64,000 bases of DNA from Leucobacter muris (GTDB lineage: Bacteria; Actinomycetota; Actinomycetes; Actinomycetales; Microbacteriaceae), in assembly GCF_004028235.1 (NCBI RefSeq), contig NZ_CP035037.1, forward strand, positions 2,976,001 through 3,040,000. Direction: 5' to 3'. Shown piece after piece: positions 8,648 through 15,886 of the stretch (position 1 is the first letter of the stretch; each line of letters opens with the position of its first letter). A program made the translations under genes and the position numbers. The notes beneath the pieces are model-generated. The model saw nothing but the letters and a program-made list of their open reading frames with translations. It ran no database searches and was not told where the DNA came from.

Positions 8648-9616
8648 ATGTCGGCGCACGATCCCCAGTATTCGATGGAGTCGCACGAGTCGGTCGGATT
8701 CGACGAGTGGGTGCGGCTGGTCGGCAACCGCTTCGTGCCGCTCGCGCTGTCGACCGGCTCGCCCGAGACCTTCACGGGCACGATCCGCACCCGCACCATC
8801 GGCGGCATCTGCGTCACCGACATCGCCGCGTCGTCGCACAGCGTGCACCGGCTCTCGAACGCCATCCGCCGCGACAAGAACGACCACCTCAAGCTGAGCA
8901 TGCAGCTCGAGGGCACCGGTCTCGTGATGCAGGACGGTCGCAGCGCCCACCTCAACCCGGGCGACGCCGCCATCTACGACACGTCGCGCCCCTACACCCT
9001 CGAGTACGGCGGGCCCATGCGGTCGCTCGTCATGCTCTTCCCCCACTCCATGCTGGGGCTCTCGGCGAGCATGGTGCACACGGTCACCGCGGCGCGGCTC
9101 GCGGGCGACACGGGGATCGGCCGCGTGATCTGCCCCTTCATGCAGCACATGGCCGAGAACCTCGACCAGCTCGAGGGCGTGAACGGCTCGCGCATCATGC
9201 ACAGCGCCTTCGAGCTCATCACGGCGCTGCTCTCGTCCGAGATCCAGGCGACGTCGACGCGCGACGAGCACGGCGTGGCGTTCGAGTCGGTGCGCATGTA
9301 CATCGACTCGCACCTCTGCGACCCCGATCTCAACACCGACTCCATCGCGAAGACCCACTTCATCTCCACGCGCCAGCTGCAGTACCTGTTCCAGGAGGAG
9401 GGGCTCACCGTCTCGGGCTACATCCGGTCGCGGCGCCTCGAGCGCTGCCGCATCGACCTCGAGGACTCCGCGCTGCAGGAGCGCACGGTGCTGCAGATCG
9501 CGCAGGCCGGGGGGTTCGTCGACCTCAGCCACTTCAGCAAGCTCTTCAAGTCGACCTACGGTCGCACGCCGCGCGAGCACCGACTCGCGCATCTCCGCGC
9601 AGTCCCGCTTCAATGA
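8648..9616 (+). CDS. AraC-family transcriptional regulator
   Basis: 322-residue regulator with an N-terminal AraC_binding_2-like sensor region (about residues 10-190, including LKLSMQLEGTGLVMQDGR and LNPGDAAIYDTSRPY) and a C-terminal double helix-turn-helix (about 220-320). The first HTH is around TDSIAKTHFISTRQLQYLFQ and the second ends with the family signature QIAQAGGFVDLSHFSKLFK then YGRTPREHR. This arrangement is seen in regulators of aromatic amine and acid catabolism such as FeaR. ATG 8648 is preferred because AAGGAGG ends 7 nt upstream; the ATG at 8642 is too close and longer frames have no ribosome site. It diverges from the TRAP/dehydrogenase operon and probably activates it in response to the imported substrate (inference from context). 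Confidence 0.9.
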   Translation: MSAHDPQYSMESHESVGFDEWVRLVGNRFVPLALSTGSPETFTGTIRTRTIGGICVTDIAASSHSVHRLSNAIRRDKNDHLKLSMQLEGTGLVMQDGRSAHLNPGDAAIYDTSRPYTLEYGGPMRSLVMLFPHSMLGLSASMVHTVTAARLAGDTGIGRVICPFMQHMAENLDQLEGVNGSRIMHSAFELITALLSSEIQATSTRDEHGVAFESVRMYIDSHLCDPDLNTDSIAKTHFISTRQLQYLFQEEGLTVSGYIRSRRLERCRIDLEDSALQERTVLQIAQAGGFVDLSHFSKLFKSTYGRTPREHRLAHLRAVPLQ

Positions 9617-9638
9617 CCCGATCCGGAGGCCTCCCCCG

Positions 9639-9664
9639 TAGAATGTGGGCAAGCGACGAAGGGA
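9639..9664 (+). promoter_or_regulatory. -10 element and ribosome site of the CDF-domain gene
   Basis: TAGAAT at 9639-9644 is a near-consensus -10 hexamer. It is followed by a GAAGGGA ribosome site at 9658-9664 and ATG 9670. This implies a short leader with its start near 9651, and it decides against the in-frame ATG at 9643, which lies inside the -10 region. Confidence 0.5.
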
Positions 9665-9669
9665 TCGAG

Positions 9670-9972
9670 ATGACCGCGAGTAGCGAGCACCGGGCACACA
9701 TCGAAGAGGCGCTGCTGGACGGCGCGAGGATCTCCCGGGTGATCAGCCTCGACCTCGGAGAGGTCGACGGCGAACTCATGGTCGCGGCGAAGGTGGACCT
9801 CGATCCCGATCTCACGATGCGCGAGGTCTCGTTCGTGCTGCACCAGGCCAAGCGCCGGGTGCAGGCCGCGGTCGCCGAGGTCGCCGTGATCTACCTCGAG
9901 CCCGACGTCTACCTCGACCCGAACGCGGCGACGCCGTCGACCAGCTCCATCGTCACGCTGTCGTACGACTGA
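9670..9972 (+). CDS. Stand-alone cation diffusion facilitator C-terminal (dimerisation) domain protein
   Basis: 100-residue soluble protein with no membrane segment. The whole chain matches the cytoplasmic C-terminal domain of CDF (zinc/cation efflux) transporters: ISRVISLDLGEVDGELMVAA, the DPDLTMREVSFVLHQAKRRV helix and the closing strand VAVIYLEPDVYLDP, which in full-length actinobacterial CDF proteins ends the polypeptide as IYLEPD. The six-helix transporter that should precede it is absent; immediately upstream is the AraC gene. It has its own -10 and ribosome site and an intact frame, so it looks expressed rather than decaying. It could be a metal-binding regulator or dimer partner for a full CDF protein elsewhere. 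Low risk that it is simply a remnant. Confidence 0.75.
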   Translation: MTASSEHRAHIEEALLDGARISRVISLDLGEVDGELMVAAKVDLDPDLTMREVSFVLHQAKRRVQAAVAEVAVIYLEPDVYLDPNAATPSTSSIVTLSYD

Positions 9973-10125
9973 CCCGTCGGGCACCGAGAGTTCACCGGCG
10001 CGTCACGCGCCGAGCCCCACGAGGACATCCGCGCTCCCTAGCGTGGTGTCGGATCGGCACCGCCCCGGGCGGTGCCGCGAGCGCCGGCCCGGCGATCCGC
10101 ACCCACGTCACGAAAGGGAATCCAC

Positions 10126-11268
10126 GTGAATTCTCGCGCACTCCTGCGCTCCGCAGCCCTGGTCACCACCGCCCTCCTGCTGGGCGGCACCCTCGCGGCC
10201 TGCTCCTCGAACGGCGACGGCGACGACACCGCTTCTGGGAGCGTCGTCGATGCCTCGACCGCCACCAGCGCCGCCGATCTCGGCGGCTTCGACGCGCTCG
10301 TCGAGGCCGCTCAGGCCGAGGGCGAGCTCAACGTGATCGCGCTGCCCGAGGACTGGGCCAACTACGGCGCGATCATCGCCGGCTTCGAGGAGGAGTACGG
10401 CATCACGGTCAACTCCGCGTCGCCCGACGCGTCGAGCGCCGAGGAGATCCAGGCCGCCGAGAACCTCAAGGGCCAGGACACCGCCCCCGACGTCTTCGAT
10501 CTCGGCGCGGCCGTCGCGCTCGAGAACACCGACAAGTTCGCGCCCTACAAGGTCGAGACCTGGGATGACATCCCCGACGAGAACAAGCACCCCGAAGGGC
10601 TCTGGGTGAACAACTACTCGGGCGTCATGTCGATCGGCTACGACAGCGACAAGCTGCCCGAGCCCACCTCGCTCGACGATCTGCTGAGCGACGACTACCG
10701 CGGTGCGGTCGCGCTGAACGGCGACCCGACGCAGGCCGGTGCGGCGTTCGCCGCGGTGGGCTGGATCGCGGCGCTGAACGGCGGCGGCGTCGACGACTTC
10801 GGCCCCGGCATCGACTTCGTGGGTCAGCTGCGCGGAGCGGGCAACTTCCTCACCCTCGACCCCACGCCCGCGACCATCGCGTCGGGCGAGACCCCGGCCG
10901 TGTTCGACTGGTCGTTCAACAACGTCGCCGCCGCGGCCGACAAGCCGAGCTGGAAGACCACGGTCATCCCCGGCGCCGCGTACGTCAGCTTCTACAACGA
11001 GGCCATCAATGCCGACGCCCCGCACCCGGCGGCCGCCCGCCTCTGGCAGGAGTGGATCTTCTCGGACGAGGCGCAGGCCCTGTTCCTCGAGGGGAACGCC
11101 GTGCCCGTGCGCGTCGACGCCCTGAAGGCCTCGGGCGCCGCCGATGAGGGTCTCATCGAGGCAGCGACGTTCGGAACGGAGGGCGACGACTGGATCTCGC
11201 CCGACCAGGCGCAGACCGAGGCCGCGAACGCGGTGCTCGCCGAGCGCTGGGCCGCGACGATCAAGTGA
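10126..11268 (+). CDS. ABC transporter substrate-binding lipoprotein (PotD/AfuA-like, family 1)
   Basis: Extracytoplasmic binding protein of a four-gene importer. 380 residues from GTG 10126, chosen because AAAGGGAA lies just upstream. Seen: a lipoprotein signal ending LGGTLAACSS (lipobox LAAC), then a two-lobe body with NVIALPEDWANYGAIIAGFE, DVFDLGAAVALENTDKFAPY and WVNNYSGVMSIGYDSDKLP. These match spermidine/putrescine, iron(III) or phosphonate receptors, which share one fold. It overlaps the first permease by 4 bp. Substrate is unresolved: polyamine-, 2-aminoethylphosphonate- and ferric-type systems look alike at this level. Confidence 0.88.
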   Translation: MNSRALLRSAALVTTALLLGGTLAACSSNGDGDDTASGSVVDASTATSAADLGGFDALVEAAQAEGELNVIALPEDWANYGAIIAGFEEEYGITVNSASPDASSAEEIQAAENLKGQDTAPDVFDLGAAVALENTDKFAPYKVETWDDIPDENKHPEGLWVNNYSGVMSIGYDSDKLPEPTSLDDLLSDDYRGAVALNGDPTQAGAAFAAVGWIAALNGGGVDDFGPGIDFVGQLRGAGNFLTLDPTPATIASGETPAVFDWSFNNVAAAADKPSWKTTVIPGAAYVSFYNEAINADAPHPAAARLWQEWIFSDEAQALFLEGNAVPVRVDALKASGAADEGLIEAATFGTEGDDWISPDQAQTEAANAVLAERWAATIK

Positions 11269-12182
11269 CGGCTCGCGGCGCCCCGCGCCTCCCGGTCGAG
11301 CCGGGTCGCGCGGGGCGCCGCTCCGCTTCCCTCATGAAGTCGCGCATCCTCCCGGCACTCGGGCTCGCCCCGTTCGCGGCCTACGTGCTGCTGTTCCTCG
11401 CCGTGCCCACGCTGCTCGCCATCGGCAGCGGGTTCTTCGACGACGAGGGGTTCACCCTCGACAACCTGGGCGCGCTGCTCGCCCCCGCCACGCTCGAGGC
11501 GTTCGGCGCCAGCGTCTGGGTGAGCGCCCTCACCGCCGCCATCGGCGCGGTGGTGGGAGCGGTGCTCTGCTGGGCCCTCGCGGCTCTGCCCGAGACGGGG
11601 CCGCTGCGCCGGGTCGTCGACTCGGCCAGCTCCGTGCTGGCGCAGTTCGGCGGTGTCATGCTCGCCTTCGCGTTCATCGCGACCATCGGCATCCAAGGCA
11701 TCGTCACGGTGCTGCTGCGCGAGCGGGGCGGGGTCGACATCTATTCGGGCGGCGTCTGGCTCTACGAGCTGCCCGGCCTCATCCTGCCCTATCTCTACTT
11801 CCAGGTGCCCCTCATGGTCATCACCTTCCTGCCCGCCGTCAGCGCGCTGCGTCCGGGCTGGGCAGAGGCGGTCGCCACGCTGGGCGGGTCGAGCGGCGCG
11901 TACTGGCTGCGGGTCGGCCTGCCGGTGCTCGCGCCCGCCTTCCTCGGCTCGCTGCTGCTGCTGTTCGCCAACGCGTTCTCGTCGTACGCGACCGCGGCGG
12001 CGCTCATCAGCCAGGGCTCGCAGATCGTGCCGCTGCAGATCCGCGCCGCCCTCATCGGCGAGACCGGCGGCAGCAGCGCGAGCACGGCGGGCGCCCTCGC
12101 GCTCGGCATGATCGTCGTGATGACCGCGGTGATGCTCGTCTACGGGCGGCTCATGGCGCGCGCCGCGAGGTGGCAGCGATGA
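11265..12182 (+). CDS. ABC transporter permease (PotB-like)
   Basis: 305-residue inner-membrane permease with about six helices, beginning LGLAPFAAYVLLFLAVPTLL, followed by further hydrophobic segments. The inner loop AEAVATLGGSSGAYWLRVGL with PVLAPAFLGS is the EAA-type motif that contacts the ATPase. The GTG at 11265 overlaps the binding-protein stop as GTGA; ATG 11334 is an alternative that would remove a 23-residue charged N-terminus, and neither start has a strong ribosome site. Second gene of the importer operon. Confidence 0.88.
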   Translation: MTARGAPRLPVEPGRAGRRSASLMKSRILPALGLAPFAAYVLLFLAVPTLLAIGSGFFDDEGFTLDNLGALLAPATLEAFGASVWVSALTAAIGAVVGAVLCWALAALPETGPLRRVVDSASSVLAQFGGVMLAFAFIATIGIQGIVTVLLRERGGVDIYSGGVWLYELPGLILPYLYFQVPLMVITFLPAVSALRPGWAEAVATLGGSSGAYWLRVGLPVLAPAFLGSLLLLFANAFSSYATAAALISQGSQIVPLQIRAALIGETGGSSASTAGALALGMIVVMTAVMLVYGRLMARAARWQR

Positions 12183-13069
12183 GCGCGCGAGTGCCCGGGC
12201 GCCCCTCGCCCGTCGCCGCCCGCATCGTCGTCGCGGTCGTCGGCGGCCTCTTCCTGATCCCGCTGGTCGCCATGCTCGAGTTCACACTGCGGCAGACCGC
12301 CGGCGGCTACGGCCTCGAGCACTGGGCGGCGCTGTTCGATCCCGAGAACGCGCGCAGGTACCGCACGCTGTTCCAGGGCATCGGCAACTCCTTCGCGCTC
12401 GCGGCCATCGCACTCGCGATCGTGCTCGTGCTGTTCTTCCCCACGATCGTGCTGGTGCACCTGCGCTTCCCGCGCCTCGAGCGCGCGCTCGACCTGCTCA
12501 CCGTGCTGCCGATCGCGATCCCCGCGATCGTGCTCGTGGTGGGCTTCGCACCCGTCTACCGGGTGATCGGGCAGCTGTTCGGGTCGGGGGTCTGGACGCT
12601 GGGACTCGCCTACGGCGTGCTCGTGCTGCCGTTCGCGTACCGCGCCATCGTGGCCGATCTGCAGGGCATGGACGCCCGCACCCGCGCCGAGGCCGCCCGG
12701 TCGCTCGGCGCGGGCTGGGGCACCGTGCTCGTGCGGGTCATCGCGCCGGGCGTGCGGCGAGGCCTGCTCGCCGCCTCGCTGCTCACCATCGCGATCGTGC
12801 TCGGCGAGTTCACCGTCTCGTCGCTGCTCAACCGCACGACCCTGCAGGTCGCGCTGCTGCAGGTGTCGAAGTCCGACCCGTTCGCGGCCGTCATCGTCTC
12901 GCTGCTCTCGCTCATCGGCGCCTTCGCCGTGCTGCTCGCGGTGAGCAGCACCGGATCGGCGACGCGGCGACGCGCGCGACGCGTCGGCGGCCCCGTCGCG
13001 GGCGCGCTCGCCGCACCCGGCGCCCCGGCCGCGCCCGCCCCCGTTTCCGCCACCGCCAAGGAGTCCTGA
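12179..13069 (+). CDS. ABC transporter permease (PotC-like)
   Basis: 296-residue second permease. Start ATG 12179 overlaps the stop of the first permease (ATGA). Seen: first helix VVAVVGGLFLIPLVAMLEF, a GNSFALAAIALAIVLVLFF segment, and the EAA loop ARTRAEAARSLGAGWGTVLV typical of spermidine/putrescine-type permeases. The C-terminus is an Arg/Ala/Pro-rich tail (about the last 40 residues) not usual for the family. Probably heterodimerises with the preceding permease. Confidence 0.88.
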   Translation: MSARVPGRPSPVAARIVVAVVGGLFLIPLVAMLEFTLRQTAGGYGLEHWAALFDPENARRYRTLFQGIGNSFALAAIALAIVLVLFFPTIVLVHLRFPRLERALDLLTVLPIAIPAIVLVVGFAPVYRVIGQLFGSGVWTLGLAYGVLVLPFAYRAIVADLQGMDARTRAEAARSLGAGWGTVLVRVIAPGVRRGLLAASLLTIAIVLGEFTVSSLLNRTTLQVALLQVSKSDPFAAVIVSLLSLIGAFAVLLAVSSTGSATRRRARRVGGPVAGALAAPGAPAAPAPVSATAKES

Positions 13070-13070
13070 C

Positions 13071-14141
13071 GTGTCCACCGATCCCTCGACCACCGGTTCC
13101 TCGGTCCGCCTGGAGCGGGTCGCCAAGTCCTACGGCTCCACCACGGTGCTGCACGGCGTCGACCTCGAGCTCGCCCCCGGAGAGCTGATCTGCCTGCTCG
13201 GCCCCTCGGGCTGCGGCAAGACGACCGCGCTGCGCTGCATCGCCGGGCTCGAGCCCGTCTCGGGCGGCCGCGTGCTCATCGGCGGCGACGACGTCACGGA
13301 GGTGCCCGTGAACCGCCGCGACATCGGCATGGTCTTCCAGCAGTACTCGCTCTTCCCCCACCTCACGGTGGCGCGCAACGTCGAGTTCGGCCTCGAGATG
13401 CGGCGCGTGCCGAGGGCCGAGCGGGCGGCGCGCAGCGCCGACCTGCTCGACATCGTGGGCCTCTCGCACCTCGCCGAGCGCTTTCCGCACGAGCTGTCGG
13501 GCGGCCAGCAGCAGCGCGTGGCGCTCGCCCGCGCCCTCGTCACCCGGCCGCGGGCCCTGCTGCTCGACGAGCCGCTCTCGGCGCTCGACGCCAAGGTGCG
13601 CGTGCGGCTGCGCGAGCAGATCCGGCTCATCCAGACCGAGCTCGGCATCACGACCGTGTTCGTCACCCACGATCAGGAGGAGGCGCTCGCCGTCTCGGAC
13701 CGGGTCGCCGTGATGGAGGGCGGCCGGATCGCGCAGCTCGGCACGCCCGAAGAGCTCTACCGCCGCCCCGCGTCGCCCTTCGTGGCCGACTTCGTGGGGC
13801 TCTCGAACCGGGTCGACGGCCGACTCGAGGGCGATCGGGTGATCGTGCGCGGCGCCGAACTCCCCGTCGTGGCGCCGCCCGCGACCGGCGGCGCCGAGGT
13901 TCGGGTCTACGTGCGCCCGGAGCACGTGCGGCTCGGGGCCGGCTCCCAGCGGGGCGCGGGGCAGCTCGACGCAGTGGTGGTGTCGAGCGGATTCCTCGGG
14001 CCGATCCGACGCACCATCGTGCAGTTCGCAGACGGCGACACGCTCGCGGTGCAGCACGGCGCCGAGGCGGCCTACGGGGCGGGCGACCGCGTGCGGGTGT
14101 CGTTCGCCGCGGAGCCCGTGACGGTGGCGCCGCGGAGCTGA
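13071..14141 (+). CDS. ABC transporter ATP-binding protein (PotA-like)
   Basis: 356-residue ATPase energising the importer. Seen in order: Walker A GPSGCGKT near residue 45, Q-loop VFQQYSLFPHLTV, signature LSGGQQQR, Walker B LLLDEPLSALDA, the switch His in FVTHDQEEA, and a C-terminal TOBE-type region (about 240-356) containing VRPEHVRLG. The GTG start at 13071 has AAGGAG upstream and follows the second permease by 1 bp. The -QEEA- and TOBE features place it in the carbohydrate/polyamine/iron group of ATPases. Last gene before a strong terminator. Confidence 0.92.
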   Translation: MSTDPSTTGSSVRLERVAKSYGSTTVLHGVDLELAPGELICLLGPSGCGKTTALRCIAGLEPVSGGRVLIGGDDVTEVPVNRRDIGMVFQQYSLFPHLTVARNVEFGLEMRRVPRAERAARSADLLDIVGLSHLAERFPHELSGGQQQRVALARALVTRPRALLLDEPLSALDAKVRVRLREQIRLIQTELGITTVFVTHDQEEALAVSDRVAVMEGGRIAQLGTPEELYRRPASPFVADFVGLSNRVDGRLEGDRVIVRGAELPVVAPPATGGAEVRVYVRPEHVRLGAGSQRGAGQLDAVVVSSGFLGPIRRTIVQFADGDTLAVQHGAEAAYGAGDRVRVSFAAEPVTVAPRS

Positions 14142-14161
14142 TCGACGCGCCGCGCGCCCGC

Positions 14162-14227
14162 GGTGAGGGGTCCGGCTCCGGTGCGGCCTCGGAACGCCGC
14201 GGTCGCACCGGAGCCGGAGCCCTCACC
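14162..14227. terminator. Bidirectional terminator between the ABC operon and tadA
   Basis: Two 24-nt arms (14162-14185 and 14204-14227) are inverted repeats with a single mismatch and an 18-nt loop. It lies between two converging genes and overlaps the last codons of tadA. There is no clear U-tract, as is common for terminators in this GC range. Confidence 0.75.
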
Positions 14228-14696
14228 GACGCTGCTCGAAGAACTCCCGCAGCAGCGCGGCGCTCTGCTCGGCGCGCACCCCGGACACCACCTCGGGCAC
14301 CGGGTGCGGCAGGCGGCCGTCGCGCAGCAGGTCGTAGACGCTGCCCGCGGCCCCGGCCTTCTCGTCCCACGCGCCGAACACGACCCGCGGCAGGCGCGCG
14401 GCGAGGATCGCCCCCGCGCACATCGCGCACGGCTCCAGGGTGACCACGAGCGTGCAGTCGTCGAGCACCCGGTCGCCGAGGGCCCGCGCCGCCTCGCGGA
14501 TGGCGATGACCTCGGCGTGGCCCGTCGGATCCGGATCGCCCTCGCGCGCGTTGCGGCCCGTGCCGAGCAGCGAGCCCTGCGGCCCCAGCAGCACCGCGCC
14601 CACGGGGATCTCCCCCTCGCCGGCGGCGCGGCGCGCCTCCGCGAGCGCGAGGTCCATCGCGGCGAGGTCGCCTGGCGATGGAGGGAAGGGGGGCAC
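14223..14696 (-). CDS. tadA: tRNA-specific adenosine deaminase
   Basis: Zinc enzyme that converts the wobble adenosine of tRNA-Arg(ACG) to inosine. 157 residues, normal. Seen: GEIPVGAVL near residue 29, the zinc/proton-shuttle motif HAE (His60, Glu62) and the second zinc motif PCAMC (Cys90, Cys93), followed by the TadA C-terminal helices. The start is GTG 14696, supported by a TATCCT -10 exactly 6 nt upstream (leaderless transcript); an internal ATG 13 codons in is an alternative. It diverges from upp with only 17 bp between the two starts. Confidence 0.93.
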   Translation of the reverse strand: MPPFPPSPGDLAAMDLALAEARRAAGEGEIPVGAVLLGPQGSLLGTGRNAREGDPDPTGHAEVIAIREAARALGDRVLDDCTLVVTLEPCAMCAGAILAARLPRVVFGAWDEKAGAAGSVYDLLRDGRLPHPVPEVVSGVRAEQSAALLREFFEQRR

Positions 14697-14713
14697 GGCA
14701 ATAGGATAGGCGC
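14697..14713. promoter_or_regulatory. Interlocked divergent leaderless promoters of tadA and upp
   Basis: On the + strand TAGGAT (14702-14707) is followed by 6 nt and the upp ATG. On the - strand TATCCT (14708-14703) is followed by 6 nt and the tadA GTG. The two -10 hexamers share five base pairs. Both genes lack a Shine-Dalgarno sequence. Each -35 region would fall inside the other gene's coding sequence; no good -35 hexamer was recognised there. Confidence 0.65.
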
Positions 14714-15352
14714 ATGCGAGTCTTCGTTGCGGATCATCCGCTGATCACCCACAAGCTGACGGTGCTGCGCGACGAGAACACGCCGCAGCCCACGTTCCGG
14801 CTGCTCATCGAGGAGCTCATGACGCTGCTCGCCTACGAGGCCACCCGCGAGGTGCGCGTCGAGCCGCACGGGATCGTCACGCCTGTCTCCCCCACCACCG
14901 GGGTGCGCCTCAGCGAGCCGCTGCCGCTCATCGTGCCGATCCTGCGCGCCGGTCTCGGCATGCTCGAGGGCATGGTGAAGCTCGTGCCCACCGCCGAGGT
15001 GGGCTTCCTCGGCATGGTGCGCGACGAGCAGACGCTCGAGCCCACCACCTACGCCGAGCGGCTGCCCGACTCCCTGGCGGGCCGCCAGTGCTTCGTGCTC
15101 GACCCCATGCTCGCGACCGGCGGGTCGCTCGCCGCGGCCATCGAGTTCCTGTTCGCGCGCGGCGCCGACGACGTCACCGCGATCTGCGTGCTCGGCACCC
15201 CCGAGGGCGTCGAGGTGATCCGCAAGGCCGCCGGCGACCGCAAGGTGACCCTCGTGCTCGGCGCGCTCGACGAGGGGCTCAACGAGCAGGCGTACATCGT
15301 GCCGGGCCTCGGCGACGCGGGCGACCGCCTCTACGGCACTGTCGACCACTGA
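14714..15352 (+). CDS. upp: Uracil phosphoribosyltransferase
   Basis: Pyrimidine salvage enzyme: uracil + PRPP to UMP. 212 residues, the usual size. Seen: N-terminal [18 protein letters not shown], the segment [32 protein letters not shown], the PRPP-binding loop [15 protein letters not shown], and the C-terminal uracil-binding [16 protein letters not shown]. All are diagnostic. The ATG at 14714 sits 6 nt downstream of a TAGGAT -10, so the mRNA is probably leaderless. Divergent from tadA. Confidence 0.96.
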   Translation: MRVFVADHPLITHKLTVLRDENTPQPTFRLLIEELMTLLAYEATREVRVEPHGIVTPVSPTTGVRLSEPLPLIVPILRAGLGMLEGMVKLVPTAEVGFLGMVRDEQTLEPTTYAERLPDSLAGRQCFVLDPMLATGGSLAAAIEFLFARGADDVTAICVLGTPEGVEVIRKAAGDRKVTLVLGALDEGLNEQAYIVPGLGDAGDRLYGTVDH

Positions 15353-15519
15353 CCGTTCCCCGAGCCGCGCTCTTGGTCGCGCCCGGTCGCGGGGTGTGGA
15401 CGACCGTCGGCTCGGATCTCACCGATACCTCGGATCGGATCGCTCCTTCTCGACCGAAGGAAGGGTGGGACCCGATGATCCGGTCGAGCCCTTCCGCTCG
15501 CGAGGCTGCGGGCTCCCGC

Positions 15520-15549
15520 TTGACACGGCGAGCAATGCTTTGCTTAACT
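15520..15549 (+). promoter_or_regulatory. Promoter with dyad-symmetric spacer ahead of the Met/Cys-rich leader peptide
   Basis: A perfect -35 TTGACA (15520-15525) is followed after 18 nt by TTAACT (15544-15549). The spacer carries the imperfect palindrome AGCAATGCTTTGCT (12 of 14 positions symmetric), a possible operator. The leader-peptide ATG starts 7 nt after the -10, so the transcript may begin at the start codon. Confidence 0.6.
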
Positions 15550-15556
15550 GTGCCTT

Positions 15557-15661
15557 ATGCATGAGACCATTCGCACCCAGTCCGCCTTCGAGGTGAACTT
15601 TGGGCAGACCGGCATGATGATGGCCGGTCAGGGTGTCATGCGCTGTCGAATGTGCATGTGA
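15557..15661 (+). CDS. 34-residue Met/Cys-rich leader peptide (putative attenuator peptide)
   Basis: Small open frame beginning 7 nt downstream of a TTGACA/TTAACT promoter. The peptide has seven Met and two Cys, with a MMM run at 20-22 and the C-terminal end MRCRMCM directly before the stop. Regulatory leader peptides typically stack codons of the sensed amino acid near their end; here Met and Cys are concentrated there. The coding RNA can also fold: GCATGA (15612-15617) pairs with TCATGC (15636-15641). A perfect tetraloop hairpin follows 26 nt after the stop. It lies 225 bp upstream of a winged-helix regulator. I know of no exact named family; translation and sensing role are inferred. Confidence 0.5.
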   Translation: MHETIRTQSAFEVNFGQTGMMMAGQGVMRCRMCM

Positions 15662-15686
15662 ACGACTTCTGAACCTCGTTCGCCCC

Positions 15687-15706
15687 GCCGAGCCCACCGG
15701 CTCGGC
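15687..15706 (+). terminator. Attenuator-like hairpin after the leader peptide
   Basis: Perfect 8-bp stem GCCGAGCC / GGCTCGGC with a CACC tetraloop, 26 nt after the leader-peptide stop. There is no U-tract, so it may be a Rho-independent-like pause or simply a structured leader. Its position fits an attenuation element. Confidence 0.45.
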
Positions 15707-15886
15707 ACTCGCGTGAATCGTCGAGCCCCGCGTCGATCCCCGGATCCGCAGCTCGATTCGCACCCCGCGAGCCCGGCCGGTCCCGGCCCGCTCGCAGCAT
15801 CGCACCCCGCGGCCACGGCCGCACCGCCGCACCCCACCCCGGCTCGACTTCCGGCACGCGGCACGACAGCTCCGAAGGACATCATC
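15707..15886 (+). other. Rest of the long leader of the winged-helix gene
   Basis: About 180 bp with no convincing gene. An in-frame GTG/Pro-Ala-rich extension of the downstream gene is open here but has no ribosome site and low-complexity composition, so I treat it as untranslated. The upstream part of the same 535-bp gap (15353-15519) also shows no gene or clear structure. Confidence 0.4.

Noticed and set aside
15713..15886. N-terminal extension of the winged-helix regulator from 15713
   Set aside because: The extension is Pro/Ala/Arg-rich low complexity, starts at a codon without a ribosome site, and a good GAAGGAC site precedes ATG 15887.
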